A stretch of 33,723 nucleotides of DNA, from positions 1 through 33,723 of the forward strand of contig JAOUBY010000021.1 of the NCBI GenBank assembly GCA_029860045.1. The letters run 5' to 3'. Source of the stretch: Gammaproteobacteria bacterium. GTDB lineage: Bacteria > Pseudomonadota > Gammaproteobacteria > UBA9214. Below are positions 1 through 10,734 of the stretch, piece by piece. How positions within the stretch are numbered: the first letter of the stretch is position 1; each line of letters opens with the position of its first letter. Below the pieces are notes generated by a model. It was given only the letters and a program-made list of their open reading frames with translations. It made no database searches and was not told the origin of the DNA. A program made the translations under genes and the position numbers.

Positions 1-172
1 CAAGGATGAAAACCTGGTGGTCGGTTTCAATGTGACCTATGTGCTGGATGTGCTGAACGCGCTCGATACCACCGATGTGGAAATTTTTCTGAGTGATGCC
101 AACAGCAGCGCATTAATTCACCAGCCTGGAGCAGAGGACTGTCGGTACGTCGTAATGCCGATGCGGCTGTAG
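1..172 (+). CDS. dnaN: DNA polymerase III beta clamp, C-terminal end (partial)
   Basis: This is the last 56 codons of the sliding clamp, read in frame from base 2 to the TAG at 170-172. The 5' part lies outside the window. The product is a ring-forming processivity factor for DNA polymerase III. The end of the protein, YVVMPMRL, is the near-invariant C-terminus of gammaproteobacterial DnaN, and the preceding segment with DVLNALDTTDVEIFLSD fits domain III. It is followed after 25 bases by recF, as in the classical dnaA-dnaN-recF-gyrB origin cluster, so they are probably co-transcribed. Nothing unusual is visible in the part present. Confidence 0.95.
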   Translation, partial: KDENLVVGFNVTYVLDVLNALDTTDVEIFLSDANSSALIHQPGAEDCRYVVMPMRL

Positions 173-197
173 GGCCGGCTCCCCAGGCCATGCGCTG

Positions 198-1323
198 ATG
201 CCTGCACCTGCCAAGATCGCATCAGGCGCACCCGCGCTACTGTCACAGCGCGGACTGCAAACCCTTGAAATCGTCGACTTTCGCAATATCGAGGCGGCCT
301 CACTTACCTTCAGCCCGGGCCTGAACCTGATCGGAGGTGAGAACGCCTCCGGAAAGACCAGTTTACTGGAAGCCATTTATTGCCTGGGGCGCGTGCGTTC
401 CTTTCGAACCCGCCAGCCAGAACAGCCGATACGCTATGGCCAGTCCTGCTACCGCCTGGTGGGAAAGTTAAGCCGGGGGGCAGGACAGTCACTCCCGGTC
501 GGTATCGAGCGCAGCCGTTCAGCACTGACTGTGCATCTGGACGGTGAACCGGTGCGCCGGCTCTCGGACCTGGCCGGCAGCTTTTCTGTCCAGGTATTGA
601 GTGCCGATACGCCGAACCTGTTGAACGGGGGGCCGCGCTACCGTCGCCAGTTGCTTGACTGGGCCCTGTTCCACGTGGAACAGGGTTACCGTGATGTCTG
701 GCAACGCTACACACGCATCCTGCGGCAACGCAACGCTGCCTTGCGGACCCACGCCCATACCAGCCTTGTTACCAGCTGGGACGGCGAACTGCTTGAGACG
801 GCTGCCCAGATCGACGATTTGCGACAAAGCTACCTGCAGCGTTTCGAAGTCCTGCTGGCACAGGAGGTCGCGCAGTTGTTGCCGGGCGCCAGTATCGAGC
901 TGAACTACCTGCCGGGCTGGCCTGGCCATGCCGGGCTGGCCGCAACCGTGGCCGGCGCCCTTGAGAAGGACCGGGCCCACGGTTACACCCGTTACGGGGT
1001 GCACCGCTCTGATTTCCGGCTGCTGATCGATGGTAACGATGTGGCCGGACACTGCTCGCGTGGCCAGCAGAAATCGGTGCTGGTGGCCTTTCTGCTGGCG
1101 CAACTGCGCCTGCAGCAGGAGCGGCAGTCGCCGCCAGGGGCCTTTTTACTCGATGACCTGGGTAGCGAGCTGGATGACGATCACCAGCGGCGCGTGTTGC
1201 AGGCGCTACGTGAGCTGGATGCCCAGGTGTTTGTTTCTGCTATTGAGGGTGACCGGGTGGCGGTGTCGGACTGGCAGAGTGTGGCACGGTTCCACGTGGA
1301 ACATGGCAATATCCGGGAGGTGC

Positions 1324-1328
<5 letters not shown>
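198..1328 (+). CDS. recF: RecF, DNA replication and repair ATPase
   Basis: RecF is an SMC/ABC-type ATPase that binds gapped DNA and helps RecOR load RecA. The 376 residues show a Walker A motif GENASGKT at 47-54, an ABC signature-like CSRGQQKS near 288, and a Walker B FLLDDLGSELD near 314-324. Conserved similarity begins near residue 20 (LQTLEIVDFRNI), so the ATG at 198 gives about 18 extra N-terminal residues over E. coli RecF (357). I see no strong ribosome site there, and the start is uncertain. The gene lies between dnaN and gyrB on the same strand. Unusually, it carries two ParB-type parS palindromes in its coding sequence, encoding FHVEQG (about residue 157) and FHVEHG (about residue 364). 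Confidence 0.93.
667..682. promoter_or_regulatory. parS: parS site 1 (ParB/Spo0J binding centromere site) inside recF
   Basis: The sequence TGTTCCACGTGGAACA is a perfect 16-bp palindrome identical to the parS consensus known from Pseudomonas. The flanking CCC and GGG extend the perfect dyad to 664-685. ParB loads at such sites and spreads to form the partition complex that SMC and ParA act on. The position inside recF, close to the inferred origin, is where parS sites are expected. Confidence 0.9.
1288..1303. promoter_or_regulatory. parS: parS site 2 near the end of recF
   Basis: GGTTCCACGTGGAACA matches the parS consensus at 15 of 16 positions; only the first base differs. The inner 14 bases (1289-1302) are a perfect palindrome. 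It lies about 620 bp downstream of parS site 1 and about 25 bp before the recF stop. Two sites this close in one gene argue against coincidence. Confidence 0.82.
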
Positions 1329-3770
<2,442 letters not shown>

Positions 3771-3822
3771 CCCGCTTGGCTGGTGCAGGGCCTCCAGACT
3801 GCCGATCTATCAGATTTGGCTA

Positions 3823-3837
3823 TAGCGTGACACGCTA
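3823..3837. repeat. Perfect 15-bp inverted repeat downstream of gyrB
   Basis: TAGCGTG-A-CACGCTA is a 7-bp perfect dyad around a single central base, 52 bp after the gyrB stop. It is followed by AAAATTTATAT rather than a T tract, so it is a poor intrinsic terminator. A protein-binding operator upstream of the AT-rich promoter region at 3841-3870 is an alternative. No function is assigned. Confidence 0.5.
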
Positions 3838-3854
3838 AAATTTATATCTAATTG

Positions 3855-3889
3855 TATTGTCTGTATAATTTAATCTATCAAAGACAATA
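3855..3889 (+). promoter_or_regulatory. Candidate small-RNA promoter with an inverted repeat around its -10
   Basis: A perfect -10 hexamer TATAAT lies at 3864-3869 in a strongly AT-rich stretch. It is bracketed by an 8-bp inverted repeat, TATTGTCT (3855-3862) and AGACAATA (3882-3889), which looks like an operator. No consensus -35 is evident at 16-18 bp spacing, so an activator or a different sigma factor may be needed. Predicted transcription would start near 3876 and run rightward into the hairpin-rich region that ends at the terminator 4072-4106. Confidence 0.4.
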
Positions 3890-4106
3890 ATTGTTGTATA
3901 CCCAATATTTGGGGTTCATTTTTGAGCGCCTCGCGAGGTAACCACCCAACCCTGCCACGGCATATAGCTCTTGTTGCGAGCCCCTGGTTTACCAATGTGT
4001 AGGGATTCTGTAAGTCGTCAGGGCGTATGGTGTGACCATCGAATACCGGATGTATTCGACTCCGTAAATTCAATCCCCGGCCACTGGTTGACCGGGGATT
4101 TTTTTT
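3876..4106 (+). ncRNA. Candidate small non-coding RNA between gyrB and plsC
   Basis: No convincing protein gene occupies this gap. The stretch runs from a candidate promoter to a strong intrinsic terminator, giving a predicted transcript of about 230 nt. Hairpins read by eye are CCCAA-TAT-TTGGG near 3901, the palindrome CCTCGCGAGG near 3929, ATGGT-GTG-ACCAT at 4027-4039, and an 8-bp stem at 4039-4059 with loop CGGAT. The GGA in that loop and an AGGGA near 4002 are features of CsrA/RsmA-binding RNAs, but there are too few to make that call. It does not resemble 6S, tmRNA, RNase P or SRP RNA as far as I can recognise. The family is unknown and the 5' end is a guess. Confidence 0.45.
4072..4106 (+). 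terminator. Rho-independent terminator of the candidate small RNA
   Basis: A perfect 9-bp GC-rich stem, AATCCCCGG (4072-4080) and CCGGGGATT (4092-4100), encloses an 11-base loop and runs into eight T residues (4099-4106). It is oriented for plus-strand transcription. It lies about 300 bp after gyrB, too far to be gyrB's natural terminator unless the intergenic stretch is a long 3' UTR. Confidence 0.9.
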
Positions 4107-4195
4107 GCTCTTCATCCCACCGGTACGTCAGCAACGGTAACACCGGGCCTTCTGCAGCGCGGGGACCGTGAGAGGTGCGCTAGCTGGTGGTATTG

Positions 4196-4942
4196 CTATT
4201 TCAGCGTGGTGATCTCGTCCATGCGTGCCTCGATCCAGTCGGCGGCTTCCTCCAGCACCTGTTGTGCCGATTTGCCGTTACTGGTGATCGGGGCGCCAAT
4301 ACGTACCTGGATGACCCCCGGGCGCTTGATGAAGCTGCGCCGTGGCCAGTATTCCCCGCCGTTGTGTGCAACGGGCACGATCGGGAAGCCACTGTGCTCG
4401 GCCAGGATGGCGCCGCCGATGCGGTAGTGGCCTTTTTGCCCGGCCGGGATGCGCGTGCCCTCGGGGAAGATGACGATCCAGATACCCTGTTCCAGTCGTG
4501 CCTTGCCCTGGGTAACCAGTTGTCTGACAGCGGCGCGGCCGGTACCGCGCTTGATGGCGATACATTTCATCAGGGCCAGTCCCCAGCCAAAGAAAGGTAT
4601 CCACATCAACTCACGCTTGGCGACCCACACCTGTAACGGAAAAATCTGTTGCAGGGCGATGGTCTCCCAGGTGGACTGATGTTTGGAAAATACGATGCCG
4701 GCGCCGTCGGGAATGTGTTCAAGGCCCTGAATCTCGTGAGTCAGTTTGCAGGTGACCCTGAGCCACCACAGGATGAAGTTGACCCAGCTTTGCAACAGCG
4801 CCCAGCGTACCCGCAGTGTAAACGGGAAAGTGAACAGCAACAGGATGGCGTAGCAGACAATGGTTACCGGGAACACCAGCCAGAAAGCCAGCGAGCGCAG
4901 CCAGAGTACCAGGTAGGGCGGGTGACTTTCGGTCTGCGTCAT
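4196..4942 (-). CDS. plsC: 1-acyl-sn-glycerol-3-phosphate acyltransferase (PlsC family)
   Basis: The protein transfers an acyl chain to lysophosphatidic acid to make phosphatidic acid at the inner membrane. A hydrophobic N-terminal anchor lies at about residues 10-42. The acyltransferase block I is HQSTWE, with catalytic His88 and Glu93 in the HX4E variant of HX4D. Block III is FPEGTR at 159-164. The length of 248 is typical. The ATG at 4942 overlaps the gmhB stop by four bases (ATGA), so translation is probably coupled. The heptose-phosphatase/PlsC pairing suggests a cell-envelope supply operon. The specific acyl donor cannot be told from sequence. Confidence 0.9.
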   Translation of the reverse strand: MTQTESHPPYLVLWLRSLAFWLVFPVTIVCYAILLLFTFPFTLRVRWALLQSWVNFILWWLRVTCKLTHEIQGLEHIPDGAGIVFSKHQSTWETIALQQIFPLQVWVAKRELMWIPFFGWGLALMKCIAIKRGTGRAAVRQLVTQGKARLEQGIWIVIFPEGTRIPAGQKGHYRIGGAILAEHSGFPIVPVAHNGGEYWPRRSFIKRPGVIQVRIGAPITSNGKSAQQVLEEAADWIEARMDEITTLK

Positions 4943-5484
4943 GTGGCGGTGCTGCCGAGCAGGGATTCGACGGCGCAGTACAGGTCATCAAAGACCGGGA
5001 CGGCGGGGTCCAGTTCGGGCAGGCTGACCGTGCCAAATCCCTTGCCGGTCTTTACCAGCATCGGCAAGGCGCCGGCTGCCTGTGCTGCCTGTATATCATT
5101 GATGGAGTCACCGATTACCGGTACCGATCCAAGCTTGATGTGCAGGCGGCTGGCGATATCAAGTAACAGGCCGGGGGCCGGTTTGCGGCAGTTACAGTTG
5201 TCCCTTGCAACATGCGGGCAGAAAAATACTGCGTCGATGACGCCACCGGATGCCTTCACGCTGCGCTGCATGGTTTCATTGATGCGTGCCAGCGTATCCA
5301 GGTCACATTGCCCGCTGGCGAGCTCCGGCTGGTTCATGGCAACAACGACACGCCAGCCGGCACGGTTCAGACGTGCAATGGCTTCCAGGCTGCCACGGAT
5401 CGGTCGCCACTCGTTTGGTGACCGGATGCAATCATCCGATGACTCGTTGATGACACCGTCGCGATCGAGGATGGCAAGTTGCAT
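4939..5484 (-). CDS. gmhB: D,D-heptose 1,7-bisphosphate 7-phosphatase (HAD family)
   Basis: GmhB removes the 7-phosphate in ADP-heptose synthesis for the LPS inner core. The 181-residue HAD protein has motif I DRDGVIN with Asp7 and Asp9, the zinc loop ligands Cys89, His91, Cys97 and Cys99, a CRKPAPG segment, and motif IV-like GDSINDI. The oddity is motif II: the usual TNQSGIxRG is replaced by MNQPELASG, with Met50 where the family has a conserved Thr. The start ATG shares its A with the TGA of the upstream mazG-like gene (TGATG), and the stop overlaps plsC. The family assignment is secure; full activity is less certain because of motif II. Confidence 0.85.
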   Translation of the reverse strand: MQLAILDRDGVINESSDDCIRSPNEWRPIRGSLEAIARLNRAGWRVVVAMNQPELASGQCDLDTLARINETMQRSVKASGGVIDAVFFCPHVARDNCNCRKPAPGLLLDIASRLHIKLGSVPVIGDSINDIQAAQAAGALPMLVKTGKGFGTVSLPELDPAVPVFDDLYCAVESLLGSTAT

Positions 5485-5819
5485 CAGCTGTCCCTGAATT
5501 CGGAAACGCGAATGCGTCCGTTGATGGTGCGGGATTCGCGCTGTTCAAGTTTTTTCATCTTGTCCCAGAATGCAGCGGCCAGGTCAAAGTCTGCTGCAAT
5601 CGCGGTACCCATCAGCAGGATGAACAGGTCTGCACATTCCTCGACCAGCTCATGCTTGTCCTTGCCCTTGGTGACGCAGGCAGAGATCTCGCCAAGTTCC
5701 TCGGCCATCAGTGCGACCCGGTAGACCAGGTCCTCGCCACCCGTATTCTTGAAATCATGCTTGTCGTGAAAGGCCTGCACGGCATCCAGCATGCGTGTGT
5801 AGGAGTCGGCATCATTCAT
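5484..5819 (-). CDS. MazG-like nucleotide pyrophosphohydrolase
   Basis: This is a small all-alpha NTP pyrophosphohydrolase-type protein of 111 residues. Members hydrolyse (d)NTPs to monophosphates, often as house-cleaning enzymes. The metal-binding signature is present as EELGE (residues 40-44) followed by EECAD with Glu61 and Asp64. It sits between glyS (42-bp gap) and gmhB (1-base overlap), so it belongs to the glyQ-to-plsC run. The substrate cannot be read from the sequence. It is a single-domain protein, much shorter than E. coli MazG. Confidence 0.8.
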   Translation of the reverse strand: MNDADSYTRMLDAVQAFHDKHDFKNTGGEDLVYRVALMAEELGEISACVTKGKDKHELVEECADLFILLMGTAIAADFDLAAAFWDKMKKLEQRESRTINGRIRVSEFRDS

Positions 5820-5861
5820 TGGCTGTTTGCTCCGAAAAATTCTACCGCCGAAGCGATGTCC

Positions 5862-7937
5862 CTATGATTGTAACAGTGAGATATCCGCAACCTGCAGGAA
5901 CAGTGCCGACAGGGTATTCAACAGCGCCAGACGATTATCACGTAACGCCGCATCATCGGCCATGACCATGACATCATCAAAGAAGCTGTCCACTGGCGCC
6001 TGCAGGCCGGCCAGCAGGCTCAGTGCGGGTGTGTATTCACGCCGGGCAAACAGCGGCTGTACCGCCTCGGCCTGTGTGGTAATGGCGCCGGCGAGCGCCT
6101 GTTCGGCCGGCTCAATGAGCAACTCCTGCTGGTACTGGCTCGGTACCGCCGTTTCCGCCTTGCGCAGGATATTGCGAATGCGCTTGTTTGCGGCCGCCAG
6201 GCTGGCGGACTCCGGCAGTGCCCGGAAGGCCCTGACGGCCTGCATGCGGCTATCGAAATCCAGTGGCCGGGACGGTTGCCGTGCCAGTACGGCATCAAAT
6301 ACCGGTGTCTCGTAACCGGCGTCCAGGTACCAGCTGCGCAGGCGCTCCATCATGAAGGCAAACAAGGCATCGGTGATGGCGCCGGCATTGACGTCGGCCG
6401 GGAAATGGCTGGCTGCCTGGTCGATGAGCTCACGCAGATCGATATCCAGTTGTTGTTCGATGACAATGCGCATGACACCGAGTGCCGCCCGGCGCAACGC
6501 GAACGGGTCCTTGTCGCCGCTGGGTGGCTGACCTATGGCGAAGATGCCGACCAGGGTATCGAGACGCTCCGCGATTGCCAGGGCCTGGCCGATCGGCGAT
6601 GCCGGTAACTCATCTCCGGCATGGCGCGGCTGGTACTGTTCATCCAGCGCCATTGCCACGGCATCGTCCTCGCCGTCGTGCTGCGCATAGTAACGACCCA
6701 TGATGCCCTGCAGTTCCGGAAACTCGAACACCATGCTGGTGACCAGGTCACACTTGCACAGGGCGGCAGCACGTTCTGCCTGTGCCGCATCGAATCCCAG
6801 GGTTGTGGCAATGTGACCAGCCAGCGCCGCGACGCGCCGCTGCTTGTCACCCAGAGAGCCCAGTTGTTTCTGGAATGTCATGCTATCCAGTTGTTCGGTA
6901 CGACTGGCCAGCGACTGCTTGCGATCCTGTGCCCAGAAAAAAGCGGCATCCTCCAGGCGCGGTCGTATCACACGCTCATTGCCCGCCTTTACCTGTTCCG
7001 GATCCTGGCTTGCGATATTCGCGATGGTAATGAAGTTCGGCATCAGCTGACCGTCCGGGCCGGTCACCGGGAAAAATTTCTGGTGATCCTGCATGCTGGA
7101 GACCAGCGCCTCGGCAGGTACTTCCAGAAAGCGGGCCTCAAAGTTGCCGGTAATCGCAACCGGCCATTCCACCAGCGCAGTCACTTCATCAAGCAGATCA
7201 GGGTCGATCTGTGCCGTACCATCGAGTGCCACACCGGCCTCGATAACCTGGGTGCGGATCGAGTCATGGCGCTGTTCCATATCGGCCATCACGTGACCGC
7301 GTGACTGCAGCAGCTCTGCATAGTTTGCAGGGGTGTCGATGGCGATGGGTTCGTTATGGTGGAAACGGTGACCGCGTGTATAACGGTCGGCCGTCAGCCC
7401 GAGTAATTTTGCCGGTAATGGCGTATCACCCAGCAGTAGCACGATCCAGTGTGCCGGGCGTACAAACTCAATGTCGGAATCTCCCCAGCGCATGCGGCGC
7501 GCCACGGGGATGGCCCTGAGTGCCTTTTCAATAATGCCCGGGATAATTTCTGCTGCCGATTTGCCGGTCTCGCTGGCGTTATAGACAAGCCATGCACCCT
7601 TGTCGGTCTCCAGCCTGTCAAGCTCATCAACCGTGACGCCGCAAGAGCGGGCAAAACCTTCAGCCGGCTTGGTCGGTTTGCCGTCGTCATCAAAGGCCGT
7701 GGCGAGTGCCGGTCCGCGCCGCGTGACGTCCCGGTCCGGTTGCTTCAGCGGCACATCATGCACCAGTACCGCGAGCCGGCGCGGCGTTGCAAATGACTTG
7801 CTGTTGCCGTGAGCGAGATGGCACTCGTCAAGCAGGCTGTCGATGGCGGCCTGCAGCGCATCGCGCATGCGCTTAAGTGATTTTGGCGGCAGTTCCTCGG
7901 TGCCGATTTCAAACAACAGGTCCTGTGTGTTGCTCAC
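5862..7937 (-). CDS. glyS: Glycyl-tRNA synthetase beta subunit
   Basis: This is the tRNA-binding subunit of the alpha2beta2-type bacterial glycyl-tRNA synthetase. Its 691 residues are close to the 689 of E. coli. It opens with [15 protein letters not shown], diagnostic of GlyS, and contains [19 protein letters not shown] at 148-166 and [10 protein letters not shown] at 474-483. The C-terminal third is the anticodon-binding (DALR-like) region. The start ATG at 7937 overlaps the end of glyQ by four bases, so the subunits are probably translationally coupled. No anomalies are seen. Confidence 0.97.
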   Translation of the reverse strand: MSNTQDLLFEIGTEELPPKSLKRMRDALQAAIDSLLDECHLAHGNSKSFATPRRLAVLVHDVPLKQPDRDVTRRGPALATAFDDDGKPTKPAEGFARSCGVTVDELDRLETDKGAWLVYNASETGKSAAEIIPGIIEKALRAIPVARRMRWGDSDIEFVRPAHWIVLLLGDTPLPAKLLGLTADRYTRGHRFHHNEPIAIDTPANYAELLQSRGHVMADMEQRHDSIRTQVIEAGVALDGTAQIDPDLLDEVTALVEWPVAITGNFEARFLEVPAEALVSSMQDHQKFFPVTGPDGQLMPNFITIANIASQDPEQVKAGNERVIRPRLEDAAFFWAQDRKQSLASRTEQLDSMTFQKQLGSLGDKQRRVAALAGHIATTLGFDAAQAERAAALCKCDLVTSMVFEFPELQGIMGRYYAQHDGEDDAVAMALDEQYQPRHAGDELPASPIGQALAIAERLDTLVGIFAIGQPPSGDKDPFALRRAALGVMRIVIEQQLDIDLRELIDQAASHFPADVNAGAITDALFAFMMERLRSWYLDAGYETPVFDAVLARQPSRPLDFDSRMQAVRAFRALPESASLAAANKRIRNILRKAETAVPSQYQQELLIEPAEQALAGAITTQAEAVQPLFARREYTPALSLLAGLQAPVDSFFDDVMVMADDAALRDNRLALLNTLSALFLQVADISLLQS

Positions 7938-8839
7938 GTCACGGCCCCCGTCATCATCGGGAAGCCCAGCGATTCGCGCCTTGCATAATAGGCCTCGGCT
8001 ACCTGGCGCGACAGGGCGCGAACACGCAGGATGTAGCGTTGGCGTTCGGTCACAGAGATGGCGCTGCGTGCGTCGAGCAAGTTAAAGGTATGCGATGCCT
8101 TGAGTACCATTTCATAGGCCGGTAGCGGCAGCCCGGCCTCGATCAGGCGGTTGCTCTCGCGCTCGCAGATATCGAAACTGTGCAGCAGCGCTTCGACATC
8201 GGCCTGTTCAAAATTGTAGGCTGACATCTCGACCTCGTTCTGATGGTAGACATCCCGATAAGTTACCGGGCCGTCTGGTCCCTGTGTCCAGACCAGGTCG
8301 AATACACTCTCGACTTCCTGCAGGTACATGGCGATGCGTTCCAGGCCGTAGGTGATTTCCCCGGTCACCGGCCGGCACTCCAGTCCGCCAATCTGCTGGA
8401 AATAGGTGAACTGGGTCACCTCCATGCCGTTCAGCCACACTTCCCAGCCCAGTCCCCATGCACCGAGTGTCGGTGATTCCCAGTTGTCCTCGACAAAACG
8501 TACATCGTGAACCAGGGTATCAATGCCAAGCTCGCGCAGCGAGTCGAGGTACAGTTCCTGGATGTCTTGTGGCGATGGCTTCAGTACCACCTGGAACTGG
8601 TAATAGTGTTGCAGCCGGTTCGGATTCTCACCGTAGCGGCCGTCGGTAGGCCGTCGTGACGGTTGTACATAGGCGGCACGCCAGGGCTCCGGCCCGATGG
8701 CGCGCAGGAAGGTGGCCGGGTGAAAGGTGCCGGCGCCGACTTCCATGTCATAGGGCTGTAGCAGTGCGCAGCCCTGTCGGGCCCAGTACTGCTGCAGTGC
8801 GAGAATCAGGCCCTGAAATGTTTTTGGTGTTTCTGACAC
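7934..8839 (-). CDS. glyQ: Glycyl-tRNA synthetase alpha subunit
   Basis: This is the catalytic (glycyl-adenylate-forming) subunit. The core segments [37 protein letters not shown] and [13 protein letters not shown] are essentially invariant in GlyQ. The open frame extends upstream to 9643, but family similarity begins only at KTFQGL. I therefore chose the GTG at 8837-8839, which gives 301 residues (E. coli 303) starting (M)[10 protein letters not shown]. No strong Shine-Dalgarno sequence is visible before it. It heads the minus-strand run glyQ-glyS-mazG-like-gmhB-plsC and is divergent from the gene at 9047. Confidence 0.95.
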   Translation of the reverse strand: MSETPKTFQGLILALQQYWARQGCALLQPYDMEVGAGTFHPATFLRAIGPEPWRAAYVQPSRRPTDGRYGENPNRLQHYYQFQVVLKPSPQDIQELYLDSLRELGIDTLVHDVRFVEDNWESPTLGAWGLGWEVWLNGMEVTQFTYFQQIGGLECRPVTGEITYGLERIAMYLQEVESVFDLVWTQGPDGPVTYRDVYHQNEVEMSAYNFEQADVEALLHSFDICERESNRLIEAGLPLPAYEMVLKASHTFNLLDARSAISVTERQRYILRVRALSRQVAEAYYARRESLGFPMMTGAVT

Positions 8840-8870
8840 GGTATCTGGTCGCTGCGGTTGCCGGCACGGC

Positions 8871-8900
8871 AGTATAGCCTGTGGTCTGTGAATTTCCCAA
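8871..8900 (-). promoter_or_regulatory. Probable sigma-70 promoter for glyQ
   Basis: On the minus strand, TTGGGA (plus-strand 8895-8900) and TATACT (8871-8876) are separated by 18 bp. Transcription would start near 8864, about 25 bases before the GTG. The match is imperfect at both hexamers, and it was found only by eye. Confidence 0.4.
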
Positions 8901-9046
8901 GCTGGCGTTTTACCTGCAGATTTGAATGACCGGCCGAGGTCTGCAGGGGAATTTACGGTAGCGCCGGAAGTCTGCTGCATATGCGTGCACTCAAGTACCG
9001 GGCGGACACGGTCGACAACCAGCCTGTATCCCGGTGGAGGAAGGAT

Positions 9047-9613
9047 ATGACGCGGCTCATTCTGGAACCTACATCCGTTGCACAGTGGCAGGCCCTGGTA
9101 CAGGAAGCCCAGGCCGCTTGTGGCTGCAATCTTGATGAGGCGCTGGAGAGCTACCTGGTGTTTCTGTTGATGCGTTTCGCCGACAAACCGCACTGTACCG
9201 CGCGCATCATGGCCGAAGACTTTCTGAATTCCTGTTTGGCGCAGGGCGCCGACCGAATTGACCTGCTGCGCGATGTGGGCGATCACTGCCTGTTGTTCTC
9301 CGGACTGTTTCCGCAACTTGCCGAGCGCAGGCTGGTGCGCATCAGCTATTTCGTCAATGTCGGGCGTGCCTCGTACCGCCAGTTGTCGGACGTGCTGGAT
9401 CACGGCTGGGCGCGGGTCTATGGCAATATCTCCGAGGCCTTCATCGTGCTGATGGATATTCTGCATGCCATGCGTGGACTGGGCGGGCAGGCCCTGCTGA
9501 CGCCAATCCAGGCGCTCGAACTCTGGCAGGAAACCGGCAGCCGGCGCTGCTACCGGCAGTTGTGCGATGGCGGCAGCATCACGCCAACGCCTGGTCCACG
9601 CAGCAGCCACTGA
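9047..9613 (+). CDS. Conserved-looking protein of unknown function
   Basis: I do not recognise this 188-residue protein. The frame is open from 8981, but the ATG at 9047 has a strong ribosome site (GGAGGAAGG) a few bases upstream and is preferred. No signal peptide or clear transmembrane segment is seen. The sequence looks mainly alpha-helical, with seven cysteines scattered rather than in a metal motif. It lies 77 bp before the PP-loop ATPase on the same strand, so a role in that module is possible but unproven. Codon use resembles its neighbours. Confidence 0.7.
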   Translation: MTRLILEPTSVAQWQALVQEAQAACGCNLDEALESYLVFLLMRFADKPHCTARIMAEDFLNSCLAQGADRIDLLRDVGDHCLLFSGLFPQLAERRLVRISYFVNVGRASYRQLSDVLDHGWARVYGNISEAFIVLMDILHAMRGLGGQALLTPIQALELWQETGSRRCYRQLCDGGSITPTPGPRSSH

Positions 9614-9637
9614 GCTCCCGGCCCTGCGCGCTGCTGT

Positions 9638-9658
9638 CCGCATTAATGTAGAATGCGG
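9638..9658. repeat. 7-bp inverted repeat before the PP-loop gene
   Basis: CCGCATT (9638-9644) and AATGCGG (9652-9658) form a perfect dyad around AATGTAG. A -10-like TAGAAT (9650-9655) overlaps its right half. It could be an operator, a weak terminator for the upstream gene, or part of a promoter for the gene at 9691. No -35 is obvious. Confidence 0.35.
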
Positions 9659-9690
9659 TCATTTCCGCAAACCCGTGTTTTCCCCTCGCT

Positions 9691-10734
9691 ATGCCAGGTC
9701 CCCGTAAAGCTGTTGCACTGATCTCAGGTGGTCTCGACTCACTGCTGGCTGCGCGCGTGGTCATGGAGCAGGGTGTCCATGTCGAGGGCATCAACTTTTT
9801 CACCGGTTTCTGCGTCGAGGGCCATACGCACGCTATCCGGAAGCAGGACAGCAAGCGTCCGAAACGCAATAATGCGCTGTGGTCGGCCGAACAGCTCGGT
9901 ATCAAGCTGCACATTATCGACATCATCGACGAGTACAAGGATGTGGTCATCAACCCGAAACACGGTTATGGCGCCAACCTCAACCCGTGTCTCGACTGCA
10001 AGATATTCATGGTCAACAAGGCGCGGCAATGGATGATTGAGCACGGCTTTGACTTTATTATTACCGGAGAAGTGGTTGGCCAGCGTCCCATGTCACAGCG
10101 CAAGGACACCATGCCGGTGGTGGCGCGCGACTCCGGTGCAGAAGACCGGCTGGTGCGACCACTGTGTGCAAAGAATCTGCCGCCGACCTTGCCGGAACAG
10201 GAAGGCTGGCTGGACCGCGATCTGCTGCATGGTTTCAATGGTCGTTCCCGCAAGCCGCAGATTGCACTGGCGGCCCATTATGGCTTCGAGGACTTTGCGC
10301 AACCGGCCGGTGGCTGCTGTTTCCTGACCGACCGGCAGTATTCGGTAAAGCTGGAAGACCTGTGGAAGACGCGCGGTTCAAGGGAATACGAACTCGACGA
10401 CATCATGCTGCTGAAGGTTGGTCGCCACCTGCGTCCGCGTCCGCACTTCAAAATGATTGTCGGCCGTGAAGAAGGTGAGAACCGTTTTCTCGAAGGTTAT
10501 CGGAAACGTTTTGTGCACCTGTTGCCGACCAGCCATGTCGGGCCGCTGGTGTTGCTGGATGGCGAGGTGGGCGCAGAGGATATCGAGCTTGCCGCGCGCC
10601 TGACAGCGCGCTTCAGCAAGGGGCGCGATGCGCAACGTGTGACGGTGCAGATCAATGAGAGAGAAGGTGCAATGCGCAGTATGGACGTTGTCCCGATGCC
10701 GGTCGATGACATTCCGCAGGACTGGTATCTATGA
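9691..10734 (+). CDS. PP-loop (AANH) ATPase, probable RNA thiolation enzyme with NFACT-R-like tail
   Basis: The N-terminal half is an adenine-nucleotide alpha hydrolase: SGGLDS at 12-17 is the PP-loop, as in ThiI and MnmA. The pair Cys100-x-x-Cys103 (NPCLDC) and the double Cys209-Cys210 (GGCC) are possible persulfide or cluster residues. The tail from about 235, with LLKVGRHLRPRPHFKMIVGR, resembles NFACT-R/DUF814-type RNA-binding domains that are known fused to ThiI-like domains. The 347-residue protein is neither canonical MnmA nor full ThiI, since no THUMP domain is present. The stop overlaps a TusA-like gene by ATGA, supporting a sulfur-transfer role on RNA. The target base is unknown, and no clear Shine-Dalgarno sequence precedes the ATG. 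Confidence 0.75.
   Translation: MPGPRKAVALISGGLDSLLAARVVMEQGVHVEGINFFTGFCVEGHTHAIRKQDSKRPKRNNALWSAEQLGIKLHIIDIIDEYKDVVINPKHGYGANLNPCLDCKIFMVNKARQWMIEHGFDFIITGEVVGQRPMSQRKDTMPVVARDSGAEDRLVRPLCAKNLPPTLPEQEGWLDRDLLHGFNGRSRKPQIALAAHYGFEDFAQPAGGCCFLTDRQYSVKLEDLWKTRGSREYELDDIMLLKVGRHLRPRPHFKMIVGREEGENRFLEGYRKRFVHLLPTSHVGPLVLLDGEVGAEDIELAARLTARFSKGRDAQRVTVQINEREGAMRSMDVVPMPVDDIPQDWYL

Noticed and set aside
1283-1298. TGGCACGGTTCCACGT as a sigma-54 promoter before gyrB
   Set aside because: The -24 half looks good, but the -12 position reads CG instead of GC, and the region is explained by parS site 2.
4039-4100. Possible tRNA or tmRNA 3' half, suggested by a TTCGACTCC-like T-loop
   Set aside because: No acceptor stem, anticodon arm or CCA end could be built, and the following stem is an intrinsic terminator.
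3870-4115. 81-codon minus-strand open frame in the gyrB-plsC gap
   Set aside because: It runs through the terminator hairpin and structured RNA region, has no ribosome site or recognisable similarity, and its start lies in the T tract of the terminator.
8840-9643. Upstream extension of the glyQ reading frame by over 260 codons
   Set aside because: It is antisense to the well-supported gene at 9047-9613, has no family similarity, and GlyQ homology begins exactly at the GTG near 8839. It is an open shadow frame in GC-rich DNA.
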